Shown: positions 46,077-54,558 of the stretch, one piece after another
How the letters are laid out: each line of letters opens with the position of its first letter
Numbering within the stretch: the first letter of the stretch is position 1
Assembly (NCBI GenBank): GCA_019117125.1
Contig: DXAL01000013.1
Coordinates: 1-64,000 of the forward strand
Direction: 5' to 3'
From: Candidatus Mediterraneibacter merdipullorum
Lineage (GTDB): Bacteria > Bacillota > Clostridia > Lachnospirales > Lachnospiraceae
Length of the DNA: 64,000 nt
Translations under genes and position numbers: made by a program
Notes under the pieces: model-generated
Databases searched by the model: none
The model's input: only the letters and a program-made list of their open reading frames with translations
What the model was told of the DNA's origin: nothing

Positions 46077-46798
46077 CAGTTTCTCCCTCCCCAGAACCGG
46101 CTTATCTCCTGCTTCACTCTGGCAAGTCTGGCGCGGCTTACCTGCACCTCATAGCCTTTTTCCAGATAAATGGTATCGCCGCTTATCCTGCATATCCGGT
46201 CCATATTTACCACATAGCCGCGCTCCACCGGTATGAATATCCGGGCATCCAGTTCCTCCAGTACAGCGCCCAGAGAATTCCGCTCCCGGAAGATGCCGTC
46301 ATCCGTCACATAATTGACATACTTCGCCCCTTTGGACTTGTACAGGTAGATGATGTCCCGGAAGAAAATCTTCACTTTCTCCGCGCCGCTCCCTGCGATG
46401 CGGTATTCCTGCGCCTGCGCCGCACATCTCCTCGCCAGTTCCCGGATGACGCCGGGCAGACGGCTTTTGATGTCCTGCTTTAAAATATACTGGTACGCCT
46501 CGATGCGGTAGCTCTCTGCCGCATACTCCTCATAGGATGTAAGAAATACAATCGCTGTATCCGGACACATCCTGCGCACTCTCCTTCCCAGTTCCATCCC
46601 GTCCATCCCGCTCATCTGGATGTCCGCGACCAGGATATCGAACCTGCCCTTACTTCGCAGGTCGTCAAGGACGCTTTCCCCGTCCGGAAAGGTCCGCACA
46701 TCTGCCTGTACAGATTCCGGACCAAGCGCGTCACGGATGACCGATGCAGCTGCATCCCGAAATATGCTTTCATCGTCCACGATGCCAATCTTTATCAT
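46076..46798 (-). CDS. LytTR-family response regulator
   Basis: The 240-residue regulator has a receiver domain (IVDDE near residue 7, phospho-acceptor D59 in ILVADIQMSGMDG, conserved Thr-Ser in FLTSYEEYA) and a C-terminal LytTR DNA-binding domain (KVKIFFRDIIYLYKSKGAKYVNYV, RIFIPVERGYVVNM). LytTR regulators of this type bind direct repeats upstream of the operon they control. It heads the six-gene set; I see only a weak promoter upstream (TACACT near 46870). Confidence 0.92.
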   Translation of the reverse strand: MIKIGIVDDESIFRDAAASVIRDALGPESVQADVRTFPDGESVLDDLRSKGRFDILVADIQMSGMDGMELGRRVRRMCPDTAIVFLTSYEEYAAESYRIEAYQYILKQDIKSRLPGVIRELARRCAAQAQEYRIAGSGAEKVKIFFRDIIYLYKSKGAKYVNYVTDDGIFRERNSLGAVLEELDARIFIPVERGYVVNMDRICRISGDTIYLEKGYEVQVSRARLARVKQEISRFWGGRN

Positions 46799-46960
46799 AA
46801 TGGTGTATGCTCTCCTTCTCCCGGACTCTCAGAAATCCCGTCTGTTCCGGATAAAAATCCCCATTTAGTGTACCATAAAATATGCTCCCATGCAGGAAAT
46901 GACCATGAACGGGTTAGTCTGATGCCATGTATCGCAGATATCTGTCCACTGACGGCATAT

Positions 46961-47002
46961 AAAAACAGCACCGCAGGGACTTACACGGTCCGGCGGTGCT
47001 GT
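46961..47002 (-). terminator. Intrinsic terminator of the SPFH-RHH operon
   Basis: A 10-bp stem (ACAGCACCGC and GCGGTGCTGT) with an 18-base loop is followed by TTTT and TA on the minus strand, about 35 bases after the stop of the small RHH gene. Confidence 0.78.
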
Positions 47003-47036
47003 ATGCTGTTTTTTCAAAGTGTGGAACTAACCGCTG

Positions 47037-47240
47037 TCACCGGATATCCAGTTCTATCGGTTCATCCAGATGCTCGGAGACATACTTCCCGTTCTTCTTT
47101 CTCTGCCTTACACACTCCGTCAGCAGATATTCAATCTGCCCGTTGACGGAGCGGAAATCATCCTCTGCCCAGGCTGCGATGGCATCGTACAGTTTGGCGG
47201 AAAGTCTTAAGGGAATCTGTTTCTTTTTCTGTTCCGGCAT
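47037..47240 (-). CDS. Arc-like ribbon-helix-helix DNA-binding protein
   Basis: The 67-residue protein reads [20 protein letters not shown] followed by [20 protein letters not shown]. The pattern closely resembles phage P22 Arc (QFNLRWP strand, then RSVNSEI helix), so a beta-strand dimer that contacts DNA through Gln8 and Arg12 is likely. It follows the SPFH gene by 33 bases, and the operon promoter carries two 8-bp palindromes at Arc-like spacing. Autorepression is inferred. Confidence 0.8.
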   Translation of the reverse strand: MPEQKKKQIPLRLSAKLYDAIAAWAEDDFRSVNGQIEYLLTECVRQRKKNGKYVSEHLDEPIELDIR

Positions 47241-47273
47241 AAAATATCCGTCTGTCTTTCCCGGCTCCGGCGC

Positions 47274-48296
47274 CTAGTACAGACTTCCGGAGTTTACCAC
47301 CGGCTGGGGAGCCCGGTCGCCGCACAGTACGACGAGCAGGTTCGACACCATGGCAGCCTTCCGTTCCTCATCCAGTTCCACAACGCCGTTCTCATTCAGC
47401 CGGTCCAGAGCCATCTCCACCATGCCGACCGCGCCGTCCACAATCATCTTCCGGGCGTCTATCACAGCGGATGCCTGCTGGCGCTGGAGCATGACCGCTG
47501 CAATCTCCGGTGCATATGCCAGATAGGTAATCCTCGCCTCGAGAACTTCCAGTCCGGCGCCCTCCACACGTGCCTGTATCTCATCGCGGATGCGCGCCGC
47601 CACGACCTCGCTGGACCCCCGCAGACTTCCTTCGTCTGCGATGCCGTCCCCGGTGGTATCCACATTCGGAGCAACGTCATAGGGATAGATGCGCACGATG
47701 TTGCGCAGCGCCGTATCGCACTGCAGCGAGAGGTATTCCTTGTAATTGTCTACATGGAACACCGCTTTTGCCGTATCCACCACGCGCCACATCACCGCGA
47801 TGCCAATCTCCACCGGATTGCCCAGGCAGTCGTTTATCTTCTGCCGGTTGTTGTTGAGCGTCATAATCTTCAGGGAAATCTTCTTGCCGGTAACGTCCGT
47901 TTCTGTCTTGCCGCCGTTTAACGCCATGGCAAGAGCGGATTTGGCACTGCTTCCCTCCACGTCACCGCTCTGGTGCAGGCGTGTGGATGCCGCCGGATTC
48001 ACGCTGGAGGAAAAGGGATTGATAAAGTAGAACCCTTCCTCTTTCAGGGTCCCCGTGTAGTTTCCGAACAGGGTCAGCACGAGCGCCTCCTGAGGCTTTA
48101 ATATCCGAAGCCCGCAGTAGGGAATCCAGCCGATGCAGAGCCACACGATGCTCACGACCAGGAGCACCGGGCTCTCCTCGTCCGCCACCATCATCCCGCC
48201 AATAACGCATCCGGCGACTGCCGCCAGGTAAAGTACTGTCGTGACGATGAGCACAGGCATGCCGTATTTTTTATTCTGCAATACTTTTTCTTCCAT
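47274..48296 (-). CDS. SPFH-domain (stomatin/prohibitin-like) membrane protein
   Basis: The 340-residue protein has two N-terminal membrane segments (about residues 14-36 and 43-64) followed by an SPFH domain ([63 protein letters not shown]) and a helical tail. Such proteins assemble into microdomain scaffolds in the membrane and often protect against stress. AAGGAGG lies before the ATG. It is transcribed with the Arc-like gene from a promoter overlapped by a tandem operator. Confidence 0.9.
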   Translation of the reverse strand: MEEKVLQNKKYGMPVLIVTTVLYLAAVAGCVIGGMMVADEESPVLLVVSIVWLCIGWIPYCGLRILKPQEALVLTLFGNYTGTLKEEGFYFINPFSSSVNPAASTRLHQSGDVEGSSAKSALAMALNGGKTETDVTGKKISLKIMTLNNNRQKINDCLGNPVEIGIAVMWRVVDTAKAVFHVDNYKEYLSLQCDTALRNIVRIYPYDVAPNVDTTGDGIADEGSLRGSSEVVAARIRDEIQARVEGAGLEVLEARITYLAYAPEIAAVMLQRQQASAVIDARKMIVDGAVGMVEMALDRLNENGVVELDEERKAAMVSNLLVVLCGDRAPQPVVNSGSLY

Positions 48297-48331
48297 GGTG
48301 TATCCTCCTTACACAGTGTATTATTTCTATT

Positions 48332-48350
48332 TGATATCACAATGATATCA
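48332..48350. promoter_or_regulatory. Tandem TGATATCA operator
   Basis: Two perfect 8-bp palindromes TGATATCA (48332-48339 and 48343-48350) are separated by three bases, so their centres are 11 bp apart. One copy overlaps the -10 box of the SPFH promoter. Spacing of 11 bp between half-operators is that of the Arc repressor. Confidence 0.7.
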
Positions 48351-48370
48351 TTTTTAATATGCTTTGTAAA
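48342..48370 (-). promoter_or_regulatory. Sigma-A promoter of the SPFH-RHH operon
   Basis: TTTACA, a 17-base spacer and TATCAT lie on the minus strand about 45 bases before the SPFH start. Confidence 0.78.
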
Positions 48371-48397
48371 GAGGCTGGGTGTTTTTTCTGCACGAAA

Positions 48398-49795
48398 TCA
48401 ACACTTTTCTTCAAAGCGGTATCCGAACACAAACTGGTCTTTCCCTTTTTTCTTCGCCTCATAGAGCAGACGGTCCGCATACTTGTACAATTCCTCTATC
48501 GTATACCCCGGTTCCGCCGGAATCACGCCGATGCTGCAGGTCGCCTGCTCCTCCCCGATGCGGATGCTCCGGATGCCATCTTTCAGGCGGGTCAGCCGTG
48601 TCTCGATGTCTGATTTTGACAGAGGATTGCTGATCAGCGCGACAAACTCATCGCCGCCTAAGCGCCCCAGTATCCCCTTCCCTTCAAAAATCTCCTTCAT
48701 GTGCCGCGCCACTTCCTCCAGGACCCGGTCTCCCGCCGGATGTCCGTATACATCGTTTATCTTCTTGAATTCATCCACATCCAGGATAAAGAAGCATCTT
48801 CCTGTCCCGGGCGGGGTTTTTTCCGCATCCGCCAGGAGCTTCTCCCCCATCTGGAAGAACTGCTGGCGTCCGAGGAGCCCGGTCAGCCCGTCCATCCTCG
48901 CCTCGTAGTACAGGTAATTGAAATTCTTCTGGTGCATGATGATGAGGATAATCACAATAAGCGCAAGGGCGATCATTCCGAACAGGAACTGTATCTGCAG
49001 ATGCATGACATCATAGGATGCTTTTTCCTCTAGGTTCAGCCCGTATTCCGTCATCACGGTCCGGATGCGGTTCGTAAAATACATCGCCACACTGAACGAC
49101 GCCAGCAGGACGAGGAAAAGCATGACCGTCAGACGGCGGCGGTAATGGGGCAGGGTCGTATTGACTTCATCGACCGTATGGATGCGGTAAAACAGACGGC
49201 GGGCATACGCAGACCTCCGAAAGAACCAGCATGCCAGCACAACCGCGTTCACGGTGAGCAGGGAAAAGAATGTCTCCCACTCCAGTACGCCGCGGAAGGT
49301 ATCAGCCACAGTAAACCCGGATTCCGGAAAACATACCTCCATGACAAGATAGACAAAAAACGAGTGGACATATCTCCCGAAAGACGTCACAAGAATCATC
49401 CATGGAAGGGGATGTCTTCCCTTCTTTGCCAGCCGGTATAAAAGCCCGGCCGCAAGACCGAACAGCGTTCGTGCCCCCACGCTCAGCAGGATGCTCCCCA
49501 CCGGATTGCCGCTCTGGATGGGGGAAAAGACTGCGTCTCCCGCACCCACATAAAATGCAGACGCCTTCCACATGGAGGCAAGCCCGAAGACCGCTCCCAC
49601 TGCCATCGACTCTTTGGGACCGAGGATGCAGCCTGCCACCAGCACCGGTATATAGACAAAGGTCACGGAGATTGGCTCGATATGGATATAGCCAAGGAAA
49701 GAAAAGGACATAAAAAGCTCCACAGCGATCAGCATCCAGAGGATATAATCGTTGTGTTCATTTTCTTCATTCTTTGTACGGAATTGTTCCTGCAT
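48398..49795 (-). CDS. Diguanylate cyclase with an S-component-like membrane sensor domain
   Basis: The 465-residue protein has an N-terminal membrane region (about residues 15-200) with the pattern VTFVYIPVLVAGCILGPKES and a later GARTLFGLAAGLLYRLAKKG, which looks like the substrate-binding S component of ECF vitamin transporters. A second membrane pair and a GGDEF domain follow (ARMDGLTGLLGR, LDVDEFKKINDVYGHPAGD, RLGGDEF). The catalytic motif is intact, so it should make c-di-GMP; the RxxD inhibitory site is not seen. The start at 49795 follows GAGGAG by eight bases. Confidence 0.85.
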   Translation of the reverse strand: MQEQFRTKNEENEHNDYILWMLIAVELFMSFSFLGYIHIEPISVTFVYIPVLVAGCILGPKESMAVGAVFGLASMWKASAFYVGAGDAVFSPIQSGNPVGSILLSVGARTLFGLAAGLLYRLAKKGRHPLPWMILVTSFGRYVHSFFVYLVMEVCFPESGFTVADTFRGVLEWETFFSLLTVNAVVLACWFFRRSAYARRLFYRIHTVDEVNTTLPHYRRRLTVMLFLVLLASFSVAMYFTNRIRTVMTEYGLNLEEKASYDVMHLQIQFLFGMIALALIVIILIIMHQKNFNYLYYEARMDGLTGLLGRQQFFQMGEKLLADAEKTPPGTGRCFFILDVDEFKKINDVYGHPAGDRVLEEVARHMKEIFEGKGILGRLGGDEFVALISNPLSKSDIETRLTRLKDGIRSIRIGEEQATCSIGVIPAEPGYTIEELYKYADRLLYEAKKKGKDQFVFGYRFEEKC

Positions 49796-49808
49796 ACGGT
49801 TCACTCCT

Positions 49809-49845
49809 CAAAAAATCCTGCCGGAATGGGCTCCCGGCAGGATTT
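49809..49845 (-). terminator. Strong intrinsic terminator after the GGGtGRT gene
   Basis: A 12-bp stem (AAATCCTGCCGG and CCGGCAGGATTT) with a 9-base loop is followed by TTTGAGG on the minus strand. Its 3' side runs into the ribosome binding site of the diguanylate cyclase gene. Confidence 0.9.
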
Positions 49846-49868
49846 TATCTTACTTGAGATATCGTGTC

Positions 49869-50879
49869 TTAGAATTTTCCTTCTTTTGCTGCTTCCTCGA
49901 TGGAAACGGCAACTGCAACCGTCATACCAACCATCGGGTTGTTTCCTGCGCCGATGAGTCCCATCATCTCAACGTGAGCCGGTACGGAAGAAGAACCTGC
50001 AAACTGCGCATCAGAGTGCATACGTCCCATTGTATCTGTCATACCATAGGAAGCCGGTCCTGCCGCCATGTTGTCCGGATGAAGGGTACGTCCTGTACCG
50101 CCGCCGGATGCAACGGAGAAGTATTTCTTTCCTGCGTCCACGCACTCTTTCTTGTATGTGCCTGCTACCGGATGCTGGAAACGGGTCGGGTTTGTTGAGT
50201 TACCTGTGATGGATACGTCAACGCCCTCTTTCCACATGATGGCAACGCCCTCACGTACATCGTTTGCGCCGTAGCAGTTTACTTTGGAACGGAGTCCGTC
50301 AGAGTATGCTGTACGGGAAACTTCTTTGAGCTCGCCTGTGAAATAGTCGTACTCTGTCTGTACGTATGTGAATCCGTTGATTCTGGAGATGATCTTTGCT
50401 GCGTCTTTTCCAAGACCGTTCAGGATGACGCGGAGCGGTTTTTTACGGACTTTGTTCGCTTTCTCCGCGATACCGATGGCGCCCTCTGCCGCTGCAAAGG
50501 ACTCGTGTCCTGCCAGGAATGCGAAGCAGTCTGTCTCTTCCTCGAGAAGCATCTTCCCAAGGTTTCCGTGTCCGAGACCAACCTTGCGCTGGTCAGCTAC
50601 AGAACCCGGGATGCAGAAAGCCTGAAGGCCTTCGCCGATGGCTGCCGCTGCGTCTGCCGCGTTTCTGCAGTCTTTCTTGATCGCGATGGCTGCGCCTGTG
50701 ATGTAAGCCCAGCATGCATTCTCAAAACAGATTGGCTGGATGCCTTTGATCTGGTTGTATACGTCCAGTCCGGCATCTTTTGTGATTTTCTCCGCCTCTT
50801 CCAGGGAAGCGATGCCGTAGCTGTTTAAAACTTCATTGATTTTATCAATTCTTCTTTCATATGATTCAAATAAAGCCAT
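49869..50879 (-). CDS. GGGtGRT protein (conserved, function unknown)
   Basis: The 336-residue protein contains the motif SGGGTGRTLHPDN that gives the family its name. It is soluble, with no signal peptide, and rich in Gly and Ala; a glycine-rich loop (GHGNLGKMLLEEETDCFAFLAGHESFAAAEGA) could bind a nucleotide or cofactor. The partner gene encodes an iron-sulfur scaffold-like protein 42 bases upstream. Arg codons are mainly CGT, unlike the CGG/CGC of neighbours, suggesting high expression. The function is not established. Confidence 0.88.
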   Translation of the reverse strand: MALFESYERRIDKINEVLNSYGIASLEEAEKITKDAGLDVYNQIKGIQPICFENACWAYITGAAIAIKKDCRNAADAAAAIGEGLQAFCIPGSVADQRKVGLGHGNLGKMLLEEETDCFAFLAGHESFAAAEGAIGIAEKANKVRKKPLRVILNGLGKDAAKIISRINGFTYVQTEYDYFTGELKEVSRTAYSDGLRSKVNCYGANDVREGVAIMWKEGVDVSITGNSTNPTRFQHPVAGTYKKECVDAGKKYFSVASGGGTGRTLHPDNMAAGPASYGMTDTMGRMHSDAQFAGSSSVPAHVEMMGLIGAGNNPMVGMTVAVAVSIEEAAKEGKF

Positions 50880-50921
50880 TTATATATCCTCCTGATTTAT
50901 TTACCTTAGTAGCGTGTGTGA

Positions 50922-51614
50922 TTACTCTTTACGCGGATCGATGATCTTCACTGCGTCAGCAACACGGCCGTACTGTCCTTTTGCCTTCTCCCATGCATCG
51001 TTCGGAGTATCGCCGTTCTTTACGAAATCAGTGAATTTTCCAAGGTTTACGAACTGGTATCCGATGATTTCATCGTTGTCATCCAGTGCGATGCCTGTTA
51101 CATAACCCTCTGCCATCTCAAGGTAACGAGGACCTTTTGCAAGTGTTCCGTACATCGTACCAACCTGGGAACGGAGTCCTTTTCCAAGGTCTTCCAGTCC
51201 TGCGCCGATTGCAAGTCCGTCCTCGGAGAACGCGCTCTGTGTTCTTCCATAGACAATCTGCAGGAACAGCTCTCTCATGGCTGTGTTGATTGCGTCACAG
51301 ACAAGGTCTGTATTGAGTGCCTCCAGGATGGTCTTTCCCGGAAGGATTTCTGATGCCATAGCAGCGGAATGTGTCATTCCGGAACATCCGAGCGTCTCGA
51401 CCAGAGCCTCCTGGATCACGCCTTCCTTTACGTTCAGCGTCAGCTTGCAGGCTCCCTGCTGAGGTGCACACCAGCCTACGCCGTGTGTGAAGCCGGAGAT
51501 ATCCTTAATCTCTTTCGCCTGTACCCATTTCGCCTCTTCCGGGATCGGAGCCGGTCCGTGATTCGCGCCCTGAGCTACCGGACACATCATCTCTACTTCA
51601 TGTGAATAAATCAT
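50922..51614 (-). CDS. Iron-sulfur cluster assembly scaffold-like protein (NifU/IscU fold)
   Basis: The 230-residue protein resembles NifU N-domain scaffolds: conserved-looking Cys occur in MMCPVAQG, VGWCAPQQGACKL and ETLGCSGMTHSAAMASEIL, the last close to the GC-xA-sxAS box of scaffold proteins. An insertion or extension distinguishes it from IscU. It is 42 bases upstream of the GGGtGRT gene in the same operon and shares its biased codon use. AAAGGAG lies seven bases before the ATG at 51614. A role in building or delivering a cofactor to the GGGtGRT protein is inferred. Confidence 0.8.
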   Translation of the reverse strand: MIYSHEVEMMCPVAQGANHGPAPIPEEAKWVQAKEIKDISGFTHGVGWCAPQQGACKLTLNVKEGVIQEALVETLGCSGMTHSAAMASEILPGKTILEALNTDLVCDAINTAMRELFLQIVYGRTQSAFSEDGLAIGAGLEDLGKGLRSQVGTMYGTLAKGPRYLEMAEGYVTGIALDDNDEIIGYQFVNLGKFTDFVKNGDTPNDAWEKAKGQYGRVADAVKIIDPRKE

Positions 51615-51710
51615 GTTAAAACTCCTTTCAATATGTATGATTTTCTTCGCATATGACACAGACATCCCGCTGCCTGATGCGGCTGTTCTCATCTGTCCCA
51701 TACTTTATTC

Positions 51711-51739
51711 ATTTTCTCATAATTTACATTATTCGTCAA
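51711..51739 (-). promoter_or_regulatory. Possible promoter of the scaffold-GGGtGRT operon
   Basis: TTGACG, a 17-base spacer and GAAAAT lie on the minus strand in an AT-rich stretch about 100 bases before the scaffold gene. The -10 box is imperfect. Confidence 0.4.
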
Positions 51740-51741
51740 TC

Positions 51742-52269
51742 TCATTTGCACAGAAAAACGGAAAGGGCGTCCCTGAGCATGGCGAGCGCTTCCTGCACGG
51801 TGGCAAGCCGGTTCTGCATCCGGTCCCCGGTAAACCTGCATTCCTTTACCACGGTCCGTCCGTTCAGATAACAGCCGATATACACAAGCCCCACCGGCTT
51901 CTCCTCTGTACCGCCTCCCGGACCTGCGATGCCCGTGGCGCTCAGCGCCGCGTCGGCTCCGGCGGCTTCTGCCGCTCCCCGGGCCATCTCCCGGGCGGTC
52001 TCTTCGCTGACCGCGCCGAAGGTTTCCAGCGTCCTGTGGGAGACGTGGACCAGCCGCTCTTTCGCCTCATTGGAATAGGTCACATATCCTTCGTCCAGCA
52101 CATCGGACGCTCCCGCCACATTCACCAGTGTGCCTGCGATGAGCCCGCCGGTGCAGGACTCGGCTGTCGTCACTTTCAGATGCCCCGCTGCGAGCAGCGC
52201 CACCACTTCCTCCTCCAGGCTTCCTTTTCCCGTCTCATTTCCCATCTCTATTTTCCTCTCATTTCCCAT
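51742..52269 (-). CDS. cinA: Nicotinamide-nucleotide amidohydrolase, CinA C-terminal family (PncC)
   Basis: The 175-residue protein is the stand-alone C-terminal domain of CinA, which deamidates NMN to NaMN. The active-site motif TTAESCTGGLIAGTLVNVAG is intact, followed by GYVTYSNEAK and GIAGPGGGTEEKPVGLVYIG. The start at 52269 follows GGAGG by seven bases; a second ATG at 52245 repeats the MGNE reading and is the alternative. It is the last gene of the yicC-gmk-rpoZ-rimO-pgsA-cinA run. Confidence 0.92.
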   Translation of the reverse strand: MGNERKIEMGNETGKGSLEEEVVALLAAGHLKVTTAESCTGGLIAGTLVNVAGASDVLDEGYVTYSNEAKERLVHVSHRTLETFGAVSEETAREMARGAAEAAGADAALSATGIAGPGGGTEEKPVGLVYIGCYLNGRTVVKECRFTGDRMQNRLATVQEALAMLRDALSVFLCK

Positions 52270-52292
52270 GGCAGAACCTCCGGATGCCGGCG

Positions 52293-52835
52293 TCACATCC
52301 CGCCGTGGGTGAGCACCTGACGGTTCTTCCACACGTAGTCGACCAGGGAGATGACGGTGAGCGCCAGAGCCACCCACACGAGAACCTGTCCCACCAGGTC
52401 GAACACTCCGCCGAAGTCCGCGATGAGCACGATGACCATCAGCATCTGGAATACGGTCTTGAATTTTCCCCAGTAGCTGGCAGCGATGACGATGCCGCTG
52501 TCAGACGCCACCAGGCGGAATCCGCTGATGATGAACTCCCGGGCGATGATGACGATGACAACCACGGTGGAGAGCCTTCCCGAAGGAATCAGACAGATCA
52601 TGGCGGAGCAGACAAGGAGCTTGTCCGCCAGCGGGTCCATGAACTTCCCGAAATTTGTCACCAGGTTGTATTTCCGCGCGATCTTCCCGTCCAGCATGTC
52701 CGTCAGGCTCGCGATGATAAACAGGGCGAGCGCCACCCATTTATCCGCGTCGCCGAAGACATCTGCGAGCATGAAAAACACAAAAAAGGGGATCATGATA
52801 ACTCGAAGTACCGTCAGTTTGTTTGGCAGATTCAT
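52293..52835 (-). CDS. pgsA: CDP-diacylglycerol--glycerol-3-phosphate 3-phosphatidyltransferase
   Basis: PgsA makes phosphatidylglycerol phosphate, the first step to phosphatidylglycerol and cardiolipin. The 180-residue membrane protein has the CDP-alcohol phosphotransferase motif D-x2-DG-x2-AR-x8-G-x3-D-x3-D in SLTDMLDGKIARKYN through FGKFMDPLADK, with about five membrane segments. Its start overlaps the rimO stop by four bases. Confidence 0.96.
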   Translation of the reverse strand: MNLPNKLTVLRVIMIPFFVFFMLADVFGDADKWVALALFIIASLTDMLDGKIARKYNLVTNFGKFMDPLADKLLVCSAMICLIPSGRLSTVVVIVIIAREFIISGFRLVASDSGIVIAASYWGKFKTVFQMLMVIVLIADFGGVFDLVGQVLVWVALALTVISLVDYVWKNRQVLTHGGM

Positions 52836-54154
52836 ACTAATTCTCCTATCAAATCATATTCATAAGCTCCGGTCACCCTGACTTTCGCCAGGTCGCCGGA
52901 CAGCAGTTCCTCGTCCGTGTTGATGAAGATGAGCCCGTCCACATTGGGCGCGTCCCGATAAGTCCTGCCCACGCAGGCATTCTCGTCCGCCACCCTGCCC
53001 TCGATCATCACCAGGACTTCCCTTCCGGTCATCTCCCGGGCATTGTCAAATGCGATCTCCTGCTGGAGTTCCATCAGATCCGCCCGGCGGCGTTCCTTTA
53101 CCTCCTCCGGTATCTGGTCCGGCATGTCGGCTGCAGGCGTGCCCTCTTCCGGGGAATAGGGGAAGACGCCGAGCCGGTCGAACTCCATCCGGTCCACGAA
53201 CTCCATCAGCTCTTCGTGCTGCGCTTCCGTCTCTCCCGGGAACCCGGTGATGAGCGTGGTCCGAAGGCAGATATCCGGAATCTCTCTCCGGAGCTTTTCC
53301 ACGATGTCCGTCAGCTCCCGCTTCGTTGTCCGGCGCCCCATCCTCCGGAGAATCCCGTCGCTGGCATGCTGGATGGGCAGGTCCAGATAGTGGCATATCT
53401 TCGGCTCCTCCTTCATCACCTGGATGAGTTCATCCGTGATTTCCTCCGGATAGCAGTACAGGATGCGTATCCAGAAGAGCCCCGGGATGCGGCACAGCTT
53501 TTTCAGCAGGATGTGGAGGGATTTCTCCCCGTACAAATCCTTTCCGTAAAGGGTCGTCTCCTGGGCGACGAGGATGAGTTCCTTCACCCCCTGCTCCGCC
53601 AGTTCCCGGGCTTCTTCCACCAGCCGTTCCATGGGCACGCTGCGGAAGTTCCCGCGAATCTTCGGGATGATGCAGTAGGTGCAGTGTTTGTCGCACCCCT
53701 CCGCAATCTTCAGGTAGGCGAAATGCCCGCCGGTCGTCACGAGCCGTTTCGTCTGCGTCTGCGGCAGCGCGTCCACATCGGACAGGAGGACGCCCGGTCT
53801 TCCGGCAAGCGCCGCGTCCACCGCGTCCAGTATCCGGTCGTAAGCCGTGGTCCCGAGCACCTCGTCCACTTCCGGTATCTCATCCAGGATTTCCTGGCGG
53901 TACCTCTGGGCCAGGCATCCGGTGACGATGAGCGCCTTCGCACGCCCGTGTTTTTTCTGCTCCGCCATCTCCAGGATGTTCTGGATGCTCTCTTCCTTTG
54001 CATCGTGGATGAAGCAGCATGTATTGATGATGATGACGTCCGCCCGGGTCTCGTCGTCCGTCATCTCATATCCCCGGGATGCGAGGATGCCGAGCATGAC
54101 TTCTGTGTCCACCAGATTCTTGTCGCATCCCAGTGAGATAAACAGTATCTTCAT
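52832..54154 (-). CDS. rimO: Ribosomal protein S12 methylthiotransferase
   Basis: RimO is a radical SAM enzyme that methylthiolates an Asp of ribosomal protein S12. The 440-residue protein begins MKILFISLGCDKNLVDTEVM; an N-terminal UPF0004 domain carries three Cys, the radical SAM motif is CDKHCTYC (in AEGCDKHCTYCIIP), and a TRAM domain closes the protein. The start at 54154 follows GGAGGG by nine bases. It lies after the rpoZ terminator. Confidence 0.96.
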   Translation of the reverse strand: MKILFISLGCDKNLVDTEVMLGILASRGYEMTDDETRADVIIINTCCFIHDAKEESIQNILEMAEQKKHGRAKALIVTGCLAQRYRQEILDEIPEVDEVLGTTAYDRILDAVDAALAGRPGVLLSDVDALPQTQTKRLVTTGGHFAYLKIAEGCDKHCTYCIIPKIRGNFRSVPMERLVEEARELAEQGVKELILVAQETTLYGKDLYGEKSLHILLKKLCRIPGLFWIRILYCYPEEITDELIQVMKEEPKICHYLDLPIQHASDGILRRMGRRTTKRELTDIVEKLRREIPDICLRTTLITGFPGETEAQHEELMEFVDRMEFDRLGVFPYSPEEGTPAADMPDQIPEEVKERRRADLMELQQEIAFDNAREMTGREVLVMIEGRVADENACVGRTYRDAPNVDGLIFINTDEELLSGDLAKVRVTGAYEYDLIGELV

Positions 54155-54209
54155 ATACAATGTCCCTCCGGTCTTTCTCGTTCTGCCGGCGCCTGCCGGC
54201 GCAGTCATG

Positions 54210-54240
54210 AAAAAGGCAGATACCTCATGTGCATCTGCCT
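54210..54240 (-). terminator. Terminator after rpoZ
   Basis: An 8-bp stem (AGGCAGAT and ATCTGCCT) with an 11-base loop is followed by TTTTC on the minus strand just after the rpoZ stop. It separates yicC-gmk-rpoZ from rimO-pgsA-cinA at least in part. Confidence 0.75.
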
Positions 54241-54248
54241 GTCTGCTC

Positions 54249-54497
54249 TTATTCCTCTTCCTCTGCACTCTCGGCAAGGATTTTCAGTTTTCCCTGGTTC
54301 AGCTCGTCGATTGCCACGGAGAGCGGTTTCTCCCCGCCCTTTACATTCACGAGGGGAAGGTCTCCCGCGATGAGCTGTCTCGCTCTCTTGGAGGTCGCCA
54401 TCACGATGGAATAGCGGCTGTTCACGACCTTTGTGTCGCCCTCCTCCACGTCTTTGTTCACGATTTTCATCAGGTCTGTATAAGATGGATGCAGCAT
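54249..54497 (-). CDS. rpoZ: DNA-directed RNA polymerase subunit omega
   Basis: Omega helps assemble RNA polymerase. The 82-residue protein has the conserved NSRYSIVMATSKRARQL motif and KPLSVAIDELNQGKL, with an acidic C-terminus. It follows gmk by 61 bases, the usual neighbour order. Confidence 0.95.
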   Translation of the reverse strand: MLHPSYTDLMKIVNKDVEEGDTKVVNSRYSIVMATSKRARQLIAGDLPLVNVKGGEKPLSVAIDELNQGKLKILAESAEEEE

Positions 54498-54558
54498 AGT
54501 ATCATTTTCTCCTTTCCTTTATCCGCCGGGCTGATCCCCGCGGTCTTCCCGGCATCTG

